The notes under the pieces are model-generated. The model searched no databases and was not told where the DNA came from. It saw nothing but the letters and a program-made list of their open reading frames with translations. DNA of 12,277 nucleotides from DATLCI01 sp046714215 (GTDB lineage: Bacteria > Acidobacteriota > Terriglobia > Terriglobales > Acidobacteriaceae), in contig JBKKBM010000067.1 of assembly GCA_046714215.1 (NCBI GenBank), forward strand, positions 1-12,277, read 5' to 3'. Below, one piece after another: positions 6,277-12,277 of the stretch. Both the position numbers and the translations under genes were made by a program. Each line of letters begins with the position of its first letter. Position 1 is the stretch's first letter.

Positions 6277-6645
6277 ATGGACAAGAAGAAACTAGAGAAC
6301 TTCAGAAAACAGCTGGAAACGCGGCAACAGGACCTGCGGAAGATCGTAGCCCGCACCGAACAGGACGGACGCGAGGCGGACGTGGGCACAGCGCAGGACA
6401 TCGCCGACCGCGCCGCCAACTCCTATACCAAGGAATTTCTCTTTCATCAGAGCAACAACGAGCGCGTGCTCTTGCAGATGGTTGAGGTCGCGCTCACGCG
6501 CATCCGCGAGGGCGTCTTCGGCGAGTGCATCAACTGCGGCAATGAGATCAACGGCAAGCGCCTGGAAGCGGTGCCGTGGACGAAGTATTGCATCGCCTGC
6601 CAGGAAAAGCTGGAGCAGGGTTTGCTGGAAGAGCAGACGTCTTAG
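6277..6645 (+). CDS. DksA/TraR-family C4 zinc-finger protein
   Basis: A 122-residue protein of the DksA/TraR family, which binds the RNA polymerase secondary channel and, in proteobacteria, works with ppGpp on rRNA and amino-acid promoters. Residues 1-75 form the coiled coil. The tip carries D41, D44 and A46 in the DxxDxA arrangement needed for DksA activity. The zinc finger is C84-x2-C87-x17-C105-x2-C108 in GECINCGNEI and YCIACQE. The length is a little short of E. coli DksA (151). I chose ATG 6277 (MDKKKLENF); the frame extends to 6184, but those residues overlap the promoter and are unlike the family. The ribosome site before 6277 is weak. It has its own promoter and terminator, so it is single-gene. 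Family is sure; whether it replaces DksA or is a paralogue cannot be told. Confidence 0.92.
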   Translation: MDKKKLENFRKQLETRQQDLRKIVARTEQDGREADVGTAQDIADRAANSYTKEFLFHQSNNERVLLQMVEVALTRIREGVFGECINCGNEINGKRLEAVPWTKYCIACQEKLEQGLLEEQTS

Positions 6646-6685
6646 AGCAGCTGCCAGCTACCAGCCGCCAGTAAAAGCAAAAACG

Positions 6686-6712
6686 AAGGCCGCCAAGTTG
6701 GCGGTCTTTTTT
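6686..6712. terminator. Terminator shared by two convergent genes
   Basis: CCGCC/GGCGG with an AAGTT loop, extended by G-C, G-U and A-T pairs, is followed by six T on the plus strand. On the minus strand the stem is followed by TTCGTTTTT. It sits 41 bases after the DksA/TraR stop and 41 bases after the AsmA-like stop, so it probably serves both. Confidence 0.85.
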
Positions 6713-6752
6713 ATTGGTCACGCTGGGAAAGCGCTTTGCTCCCATCCATGAC

Positions 6753-9749
6753 TTACTTCGGCGGTTCCTGGGGGGCCGGCTCCGGAGCTTTCTTGGCAGG
6801 CTCCTGTTTCTTCTTCTGCTGGGCGCCCACTGCGCCGAGGATCTGGTCGAAGACGCTCTGCGGCTTAGCCGGCTCGGCGGTTTTAGGCGGAGCATTAGCC
6901 GGAGCGTTCGGTGCATTGGGGTCTGCGACGTTGGCCGGCGTGGTGTTGTTCGGGTCCGCGTTGGCCGGTTGATCCGCCTGGGGCATCTCATCTTTCTTCT
7001 TGCCGCCTAACAGTCCGCCCAGGATCCCCTGGCCGCCGAGGATGCTGGTAGTCAGCGACCCGGGCGAGCCCATGCTGGGCAGCAGGTTGTCGAGCTTCAT
7101 CTGGGCCAGGCGCTTGAGGTCAGGCGAGACTTTTGGATTGGTGAACGTTCCGGTGATCAGCACCGGCATCACGAGTTCGCCCTTGGCATTGGCCAGCGCC
7201 GTATTCAGATATCCGCCGATCGAGGTGCCGCCCACGCCCTGGCTGAAGCTGGGCGAGAGCACCGCGGTCACATGCAGGTCGAGGGTCTGGTTGGCGAGGT
7301 CGACGGCGCCTTTGGCCGCCATGCTGCCCGCATCGATCACGGCATTCAGATTGTCGGTACGCGCGACACCGTTCTTCACGTCGAAGTTACCGGTAAGTTT
7401 CACCACGTTGGTGTAGGGCTGGGTGGTGCTCTGTGCGCTGAATTTTCCGATGGCGGCCAATTGGTTCAGTAGATCGAGATTGGCGATCTTGCCGTCCTGG
7501 AGATTCAATTGAATGTTCCCATTGAGATGGCTGGCGATATTCTCTGACGTAGTACCGGTGAAATTCGTATTCGCATTCGCCGCCAGCAGACCAAAGAGGA
7601 TCTTGTCCGCCTTGGAGACGGCGGAGAGCAACTGGTTGGCATCTACGCGGTCCATCTTGGTGGAGACGGTGTAGGTCGCGGGCGTGGGGCGCGTGTCCAT
7701 CACCAACGAGCCGTTGACCGCTCCTCCGTAAAGCTGCGCGGTGAACGGCGTAAGCCTCACGATGCCGTGATCAAGGGTGACGTTGGAGTGTGCATTGGTC
7801 AGGAGCAATTTGTCATAGAGCACGGTGGCGATTTCCAGCGTTCCGTTGCCGACCAAACGCGTGAGTAACGGTGCTTCCGGCGCGGGTGCGGCATAGGCAG
7901 TCGGGATCAGGCTGAAGGTGGCGGCGGCTTTTGCGGGTTGATTGCGCACGAGCTGATTGCGCATTAACGTCTGCCACTCAGCCGCGTCGAACTTGTCGCC
8001 CGTAAGCGCGAACTGGAGTTGCGGCGTCGCGCCGGGATTCAGACCCTTCAGGGACATGCTGCCGCGGGCGTTGGTGGAGCCGAGCGCAAAGACAATATTG
8101 TCGAGGATGGCGGTGTTCTGACTGAACTTGATGTCGGCCATCCGCACCTGCACCGGCTTGGTGAAGGCGGGCAACGTGATGGAGCCGTCGCGGAGATTGC
8201 CGCTACCGGAGTAATCCAGCGCGGCGTTCTTTTTGGTGGAGCCTTGCACCCGGACATTCAGGTTCACCGCGCCGGTGCCGCTCATGTCCCGCGCCGCGGA
8301 GATGCCGGAAGCCTGCGCGATGTTCAGCAACTCGCCCAGATTGGCGCCGTTGGCACGCACGTTGGCGAGTACCCGGGAACTGTCTGCCGCATAGTCGTTG
8401 AGAACAAAGTTCACATGCGCGGCGGTCGCGCCGGTGGTCGCGATGAATTCGTTCGACGTGATGGTCGTGGGCGTGAGCGCCAGATCCACCTTTGTCACTT
8501 GCACGGCCTGCGGCAGGTCCTTGCCGGTGATGACGAGCTCATGCGCGGTGACTTTTCCATTCATCACCGGCTTGCCGGCGGAGCCGCGCGCGGTGAGCGC
8601 CGCGTCGATGCGCCCCTTGATATCCATGCCGGGGTTGAAGGCCACGTCGAATGCCGCAGCCAGGCGGGCCACCTCCGCGATAGACGCATTGGCCGCGTCA
8701 ATTTTCAAGTCCAGCACCATGGGCGTGGGCGCACCATGGATGGTGCCGACGATGGAGAGCGGCGTCGCTCCCAGCTTCAGCGTGCCCTTTTCGATCTTGT
8801 AGAGAGCAGCATTCAAATCCGCCGTGATGTTGTAGTCGGCGGAGATGGGATAGCCGATATTCACGCCATTCACGCGGCCGTTCTCCAGAATGAGGTCGCC
8901 CTTGGAACTGACCGTGCCCGCTTTGTTCTCTACGTCGGCTTTACCGCTGGCCACGAATTCAATGTCCTGCAGCGCCTGCGAGTTGAGAAACTTTTTCAGT
9001 CCGGAGAGCGAGACTTCGTCGAGTTTGAGCGAGCCCTTGAAGTCGGTGGCGCTGGGCGCGTCGCTGCGCATGGGGCCGGCTTCGCCTTCCAGGCTCAGGC
9101 GCTGCGCGCCCGTGCCCGGCAGATGCGCCGCCAATTCGAACGTGAACTTTTTATTGGGCGCATAGTCGTTCAGTGTGAGATCGATGTGGTCGTAGATGAC
9201 GCGCGGCTGGTTCTTCTGCTGGTCGGTGAATCCCACTTGACCGTCTACCACCTTCAACTCGGCTAGCGAAAACTTACGCGGCTCGGTTTGCGCCTGGGGT
9301 TGGGGCGGTGGCTGAGGGGAAGCCTGGCCTGGCTTGGGCGCGGGTGCGGGGGCATTAGGGGCGCCGCCCAGGGTCAGGAAATTCCACACGCCCTGTCGAT
9401 TGCGAATGAGTTCGATGCGCGGCCGCCGCAACTCCAGCGAATCCACTTGGACGTCGCCGTTGAGCAGGGGCATCAGCCGGGCGGAGACCAGCAGTTCGCC
9501 GACATGAGCAAAGGGCTGCGCCGAAGGAAAATTTTTGTCCTCGCCGATCACCGCGTTCTCCGCGCGGAAGGCCAGGGGAAACACGCTGAGCCGAATCTTT
9601 CCCAGCGACACCACCCGCCCGGTGCGCGTCTGCAACTCCGTCTGAATGCGCCCACGATAGCGGTCCGCGTCCACCACGAAGGGGAGAGCGGCTATGGCCG
9701 CCACGGCCAGCACGATGAGGACTCCGACTGCGATCAACGCTTTGCGCAT
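6753..9749 (-). CDS. AsmA-like inner-membrane protein with large periplasmic region
   Basis: A 998-residue protein of the AsmA superfamily, which is linked to outer-membrane biogenesis and phospholipid transport in Gram-negative bacteria. Residues 3-24 are a transmembrane anchor (KALIAVGVLIVLAVAAIAAL). The AsmA N-terminal pattern follows (DADRYRGRIQTELQTRTGR, then RAENAVIGED and LLSG-like LNGDVQVDSLEL). A Pro/Ala/Gln linker spans 128-158. The long middle part has beta-rich repeats with the usual LKLG, GTIHG and KGRIDA motifs, and the AsmA C-terminal domain is visible near ASHLNGNIQLNLQDGKI. The last 84 residues are Pro/Ala/Asn/Lys-rich and probably disordered. Start: ATG 9749 with GAGG a few bases upstream. 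The frame is open to 9893, but a signal-anchor at the N-terminus argues for 9749. Substrate unknown. Confidence 0.9.
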   Translation of the reverse strand: MRKALIAVGVLIVLAVAAIAALPFVVDADRYRGRIQTELQTRTGRVVSLGKIRLSVFPLAFRAENAVIGEDKNFPSAQPFAHVGELLVSARLMPLLNGDVQVDSLELRRPRIELIRNRQGVWNFLTLGGAPNAPAPAPKPGQASPQPPPQPQAQTEPRKFSLAELKVVDGQVGFTDQQKNQPRVIYDHIDLTLNDYAPNKKFTFELAAHLPGTGAQRLSLEGEAGPMRSDAPSATDFKGSLKLDEVSLSGLKKFLNSQALQDIEFVASGKADVENKAGTVSSKGDLILENGRVNGVNIGYPISADYNITADLNAALYKIEKGTLKLGATPLSIVGTIHGAPTPMVLDLKIDAANASIAEVARLAAAFDVAFNPGMDIKGRIDAALTARGSAGKPVMNGKVTAHELVITGKDLPQAVQVTKVDLALTPTTITSNEFIATTGATAAHVNFVLNDYAADSSRVLANVRANGANLGELLNIAQASGISAARDMSGTGAVNLNVRVQGSTKKNAALDYSGSGNLRDGSITLPAFTKPVQVRMADIKFSQNTAILDNIVFALGSTNARGSMSLKGLNPGATPQLQFALTGDKFDAAEWQTLMRNQLVRNQPAKAAATFSLIPTAYAAPAPEAPLLTRLVGNGTLEIATVLYDKLLLTNAHSNVTLDHGIVRLTPFTAQLYGGAVNGSLVMDTRPTPATYTVSTKMDRVDANQLLSAVSKADKILFGLLAANANTNFTGTTSENIASHLNGNIQLNLQDGKIANLDLLNQLAAIGKFSAQSTTQPYTNVVKLTGNFDVKNGVARTDNLNAVIDAGSMAAKGAVDLANQTLDLHVTAVLSPSFSQGVGGTSIGGYLNTALANAKGELVMPVLITGTFTNPKVSPDLKRLAQMKLDNLLPSMGSPGSLTTSILGGQGILGGLLGGKKKDEMPQADQPANADPNNTTPANVADPNAPNAPANAPPKTAEPAKPQSVFDQILGAVGAQQKKKQEPAKKAPEPAPQEPPK

Positions 9750-9804
9750 ATCTACCTCGTTTCCCTGCCGGCTCGTTTCCCTACAACCCTGCGCCGACTC
9801 TATC

Positions 9805-9832
9805 TTTATAAGTCTGATATGTATTTGGAAGC
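9805..9832 (-). promoter_or_regulatory. Possible promoter of the AsmA-like gene
   Basis: On the minus strand TATAAA (9810-9805) is a good -10, 16 bases after GCTTCC (9832-9827), a poor -35. The start would be near 9798, about 50 bases before the ATG. The remaining part of 9750-10009 is the divergent control region, with no gene seen. Confidence 0.3.
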
Positions 9833-10009
9833 CGATCCGGGGTGGTTCCGTTGCCAGTGTATCCACCTTTGAGCCGGAAGTATTTTCCCGCAAAGCGTTA
9901 CCAAAGGGCTGTGCCAGACCCGCGGTTTGCGCTCAGGAAAACCGCTTGATAGACTTAAAGTTTCTGACCTGAACGCCTTTAACGTCTTTCCATCCAAAGG
10001 AACCTCTGC

Positions 10010-10792
10010 GTGAAGAGTTATACCCGCCATCAGTTAAAAGAAGACAGATTTGCCCAAGCCATCTCTGACCAGGTGCATTGGACCGTGGAACACCGCAACG
10101 CCATGATCATCGGCGCCATTGTGCTGCTGGTGGTGGCGGTGGGCAGTGTTATCGCCTGGGACCAGATGCGCAAGCGTGATGACCAGGCCAGTCTGGCCCT
10201 GGGCACAGCCATGCGCGTCTATACCGCGCCTATCAACTCGCCCGAACAACCGTTGCCGCCTGACACCAAAAGTTTTCCCAGCACCAAGGAGCGATCGGCC
10301 GCCGCCCACAAAGAGTTCCAGAAGGTCGCCGACGAATACTCCTCCACCCGCAATGGCAAGTACGCGCTGTACCTGGCCGGCGTGACCGCTATGGAGTCCG
10401 GCGACACGAAGAAGAGTGAAGAGATCCTGAACAAGGTGGCTGGAGTCAACGACCGCAATATCTCGTCGCTGGCGAAGTTCTCGCTGGCGTCGCTGTATCT
10501 CGCGCAGAGCAAAGAAGCCGACGCGGTGCGCATGTACAAGGAAGTAATCGCGGCTGATGCGCACACGGTACCCAAAACTACGGCTCAACTGGAATTGGCA
10601 GGCCACTACGAGAGCAAGAATCCCGCGGAAGCGGTGAAGATCTACGAGGATATCCAGAAGAGTGAAGAAGCCACGCGTAAGGCTAATGCTCCTAAGGTCG
10701 CCAAAGGCATGACGCCGGCGCCCGAGGTCAAAACACCGCTAGAGGAGATGGCAGCGGCTAAGGTGCAACAGTTGAAGCTAGCGGTCAAATAG
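10010..10792 (+). CDS. Membrane-anchored TPR protein, YfgM-like
   Basis: A 260-residue protein with a short cytoplasmic N-terminus, one transmembrane helix (about residues 31-50, MIIGAIVLLVVAVGSVIAW) and a periplasmic helical part with TPR-like repeats. The pattern FQKVADEYSSTRNGKYALYLAGV, then KFSLASLYLAQSKEADAVRMY and ELAGHYESKNPAEAVKIYE, is typical of TPR_21/YfgM-type proteins. E. coli YfgM is an ancillary partner of the Sec translocon and periplasmic chaperones; a like role here is inference. Start is GTG at 10010, with AAGGA at 9997-10001 eight bases upstream. It is divergent from the AsmA-like gene across 260 bases and has its own terminator. The C-terminal 40 residues are Lys/Pro/Ala-rich. 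Confidence 0.85.
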   Translation: MKSYTRHQLKEDRFAQAISDQVHWTVEHRNAMIIGAIVLLVVAVGSVIAWDQMRKRDDQASLALGTAMRVYTAPINSPEQPLPPDTKSFPSTKERSAAAHKEFQKVADEYSSTRNGKYALYLAGVTAMESGDTKKSEEILNKVAGVNDRNISSLAKFSLASLYLAQSKEADAVRMYKEVIAADAHTVPKTTAQLELAGHYESKNPAEAVKIYEDIQKSEEATRKANAPKVAKGMTPAPEVKTPLEEMAAAKVQQLKLAVK

Positions 10793-10815
10793 CGCTTTCT
10801 GGAACGTTTTTGTGG

Positions 10816-10852
10816 AAAAAGGGACGCCCAAACGGCGTCTTTTTTCTTTTTT
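10816..10852 (+). terminator. Intrinsic terminator of the TPR gene
   Basis: GACGCC (10823-10828) pairs with GGCGTC (10834-10839) around CAAAC, then TTTTTTCTTTTTT. An A-tract on the 5' side can lengthen the stem. Confidence 0.92.
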
Positions 10853-11013
10853 GCTTCTTTCCTATGGCTTTCTGCACCGGTTGTGCTGCACCGCGACCGC
10901 GTCGCCTCATTTTGCGGCAAACCCTGTCTCGCGCGGGGCATCTCTACACAGGTGGGCGTATGGGCGTACGTTCGTTTTCAATACCAGCGCTTTCAATATC
11001 AGGAGGTTTTCAT

Positions 11014-11274
11014 ATGAGAAGTTTACTGGCAGGGATTGGCATCGGTATCGGTTTGGGCATACTGTTTGCCCCAATGAGTGGCCGTGAGACCCGGGACAAC
11101 ATCCGGGAGCGCGCAAATGACTTGGCTGATCAGGCCCGGGGCGCGATGGAAGAGGGCCGCGAGAAGTTAAATCGTGGGCTTTCCGCAGTCAAGACCGGCG
11201 TGGATCAGGTGAAGAGCAGCGCTTCGCAGGCGGCATCTGATTTCAGCGAGCGCACCGGTACGCAGGGCGTTTAG
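11014..11274 (+). CDS. YtxH-like small membrane protein
   Basis: An 86-residue protein with a Gly-zipper membrane segment at the N-terminus (residues 4-20, LLAGIGIGIGLGILFAP), then the RETRDNIRERANDL stretch and an amphipathic helix with VKTGVDQVKSSASQAASDF, the layout of YtxH-type proteins, which are often stress-linked; their biochemical role is unknown. The start at 11014 is settled by AGGAGG at 11001-11006, seven bases upstream. The same frame is open to 10810, but that part crosses a terminator and lacks a ribosome site. The gene has its own terminator. The region 10853-11000 upstream has no gene or clear promoter that I can support. Confidence 0.85.
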   Translation: MRSLLAGIGIGIGLGILFAPMSGRETRDNIRERANDLADQARGAMEEGREKLNRGLSAVKTGVDQVKSSASQAASDFSERTGTQGV

Positions 11275-11292
11275 CTCGTCAGGCTCAAATGA

Positions 11293-11332
11293 CCCCGCTT
11301 CCCGACACCTCGGGAGCGGGGTTTTATTTTTT
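11293..11332 (+). terminator. Intrinsic terminator of the YtxH-like gene
   Basis: CCCCGCT (11293-11299) and CCCGA (11301-11305) pair with TCGGG and AGCGGGG (11310-11321) with one bulged T and a CACC loop. The stem is followed by TTTTATTTTTTT. Confidence 0.93.
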
Positions 11333-11375
11333 TGTGCGGGGCAGTTTAGAGCCTTGTCTTTGATTTTGTGGCAAG

Positions 11376-11580
11376 ATGCTTTCCATGAAACCGCGTAGGC
11401 CGACAATAAAAGACTCGACTCCGGAACGTGCACAGCAAGCGGAGATCGCAACAGGTTGCCGATCGTGCGGCCCGCAAGGCTGCCGCAAAGAAAGCCAAAC
11501 TGGAAGCGGAAGCCGCTGCTGTGAGAGAGAAGGCCAATCAAGCTTTTCTGGCTCCAAATGAAGGAAATGAGGCTAACTAG
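11376..11580 (+). pseudogene. Small Ala/Lys-rich protein gene, apparently frameshifted
   Basis: From ATG 11376 (or, perhaps better, ATG 11385, MKPRRPTIKDSTPERAQQAE) one frame reads plausibly until about 11450, then gives Cys/Gly/Ser-rich nonsense. From about 11451 the next frame reads VADRAARKAAAKKAKLEA, then REKANQAFLAPNEGNEAN and TAG at 11580, which looks like real protein. Dropping one base near 11448-11451 (gcaaca) joins both into a basic 64-residue protein. Causes could be a true mutation, a sequencing error or a programmed shift. Without a shift, a GTG at 11428 could start a 50-residue product, but it has no ribosome site. No family recognised; function unknown. Confidence 0.5.
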
Positions 11581-11609
11581 TTTGGGGAGATGTCCCCGCC
11601 CGCGCAACC

Positions 11610-11639
11610 TTGACACCCACGCCAAGTCCCTTATATCCT
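11610..11639 (+). promoter_or_regulatory. Sigma-70 promoter of the DUF177 gene
   Basis: TTGACA (11610-11615) matches consensus fully; after 18 bases TATCCT (11634-11639) matches at four of six. Start near 11646 leaves a leader of about 130 bases. Confidence 0.6.
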
Positions 11640-11683
11640 TATATTTTGCCCTGTTAGCGCGGATTCCCGTAGTGGCTATACCG

Positions 11684-11713
11684 ACTGGCTGCCAAGGCCA
11701 GTTTGAGTTTTTT
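11684..11713 (+). terminator. Possible attenuator in the DUF177 leader
   Basis: ACTGGC (11684-11689) and GCCAGT (11697-11702) form a 6-bp stem with a 7-base loop, followed by TTGAGTTTTTT. The stem is short, and the T run starts six bases after it, so termination would be partial at most. Confidence 0.4.
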
Positions 11714-11735
11714 AGGGGCCCAGTTTTTCGATTGA

Positions 11736-11760
11736 GGGGCTAGGATCGGCTGATCGCCCC
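11736..11760 (+). promoter_or_regulatory. Hairpin next to the DUF177 ribosome binding site
   Basis: GGGGC (11736-11740) pairs with GCCCC (11756-11760) and GATC with GATC around a GGCT loop, with three bulged bases. It ends one base before the AGGA at 11762-11765. A second GGGGC at 11715-11719 could pair with the same GCCCC, so two folds compete. Confidence 0.4.
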
Positions 11761-11776
11761 CAGGACATTGCCGACG

Positions 11777-12277
11777 ATGTTAATCAGCCTTCAAGAATTG
11801 GAGCTCCGTAAGATTGAATTTGCGGAGACCTATGCCCCGGGGCAGATCGAACTGATCGAAGACGTGGTCCAGACGTCTCCGCTCATGTCTGCGGGCCATG
11901 CTGAACTACTGGAAGAGCACCACGGGGGTAAGCACGTGGTGAAGGACATCCGCGTGATCGGCGAATTCGCCACCCGTGTGGAATTGAAATGCGCGCGCTG
12001 CCTGGAGAGCGTGCCGCTGGAGTTGGCGAACAAGTTCGACCTGCTGTATCGGCCGCTGAAGATCCAGGTAAAGGCTTCTGACGAAGTCGAGATCACGGAG
12101 GCGGACACCGAGATCAGCTTTTACCAGGGTGAAGGGCTGGCCCTGGAGGACCTGCTCAAGGAGCAAGTCCTGCTGGCAGTGCCGGCCAAGGCGCTGTGCC
12201 AGGAAGATTGTAAGGGGCTATGTCCGCAATGCGGGCTGAACCTGAACACGGGGAGCTGCTCCTGTAAGGAACAGCGC
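11777..12277 (+). CDS. DUF177/YceD-family protein, 3' end cut by the window
   Basis: The first 167 codons of a DUF177 (YceD) protein. Members are needed for normal 23S rRNA accumulation in E. coli and plants, and the gene usually stands just before rpmF (ribosomal protein L32). Seen are LISLQELELRKIEF at the start, the conserved VELKCARCLESVPLEL block (C72, C75) and a C-terminal Cys-rich CQEDCKGLCPQCGLNLN followed by SCSC (C141, C145, C149, C152, C161, C163), which looks metal-binding. The family is commonly 165-185 residues, so nearly all is present; no stop falls in the window. ATG 11777 is the only good start; AGGA lies 11 bases upstream, rather far. It has its own promoter and leader. The next gene is outside the window. 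Confidence 0.93.
   Translation, partial: MLISLQELELRKIEFAETYAPGQIELIEDVVQTSPLMSAGHAELLEEHHGGKHVVKDIRVIGEFATRVELKCARCLESVPLELANKFDLLYRPLKIQVKASDEVEITEADTEISFYQGEGLALEDLLKEQVLLAVPAKALCQEDCKGLCPQCGLNLNTGSCSCKEQR

Noticed and set aside
8019..9266. Plus-strand 415-codon reading frame
   Set aside because: Antisense to the AsmA-like gene; the translation is His/Arg/Gly-rich, typical of codon-bias shadows.
10810..11013. Longer start for the YtxH-like protein
   Set aside because: The extension crosses the terminator at 10816-10852 and has no ribosome site, while AGGAGG precedes the ATG at 11014.

Overview
The window looks like chromosomal DNA of a moderately GC-rich Gram-negative bacterium, most likely an acidobacterium of the Terriglobia type. 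This is an inference from gene content: an isolated GvpL/GvpF-family gene, a DksA/TraR protein beginning MDKKKLE, an AsmA-like envelope protein, a YtxH-like small protein and a DUF177 gene with a Cys-rich tail. No sequence search was possible. No mobile element, CRISPR array, rRNA or tRNA was seen.

Layout: (1) 111-2794, minus strand: a two-gene operon of a GAF-GGDEF diguanylate cyclase followed, two bases after its stop, by a GT4-like glycosyltransferase with a Ser-rich N-terminus and a 15-bp tandem repeat. (2) 2795-3289: a long divergent control region with overlapping candidate promoters, paired CCGG hairpins and a 7-bp palindrome. (3) 3290-4024, plus: an orphan GvpL/GvpF-family protein with a strong terminator. 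(4) 4269-5771, plus: an NtrC-type sigma-54 activator with receiver, AAA+ and Fis-type HTH domains. (5) 5772-6112: no ORF, but a candidate structured RNA with a sigma-54-like -24/-12 element, a long-range closing helix, a strong internal hairpin, a CU-rich stretch and a canonical terminator. (6) 6277-6645, plus: a DksA/TraR zinc-finger protein with a good sigma-70 promoter. (7) 6753-9749, minus: a 998-residue AsmA-like inner-membrane/periplasmic protein, convergent with the previous gene and sharing a terminator with it. (8) 10010-11580, plus: a YfgM-like membrane-anchored TPR protein, a YtxH-like small protein and a small Ala/Lys-rich reading frame that looks frameshifted. (9) 11777 to the window end, plus: a DUF177/YceD gene cut by the edge, preceded by a promoter and a leader that can form competing hairpins.

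Functional themes are second-messenger control next to a carbohydrate enzyme, sigma-54 signalling, ppGpp/DksA-type transcription control, envelope maintenance and ribosome assembly. The most unusual part is the unannotated RNA-like locus at 5910-6112 beside the sigma-54 activator. It resembles in principle the sigma-54-controlled small RNAs that sit beside their activators elsewhere (qrr1 beside luxO in Vibrio). It rests on sequence pairing done by eye and needs computation and expression data.
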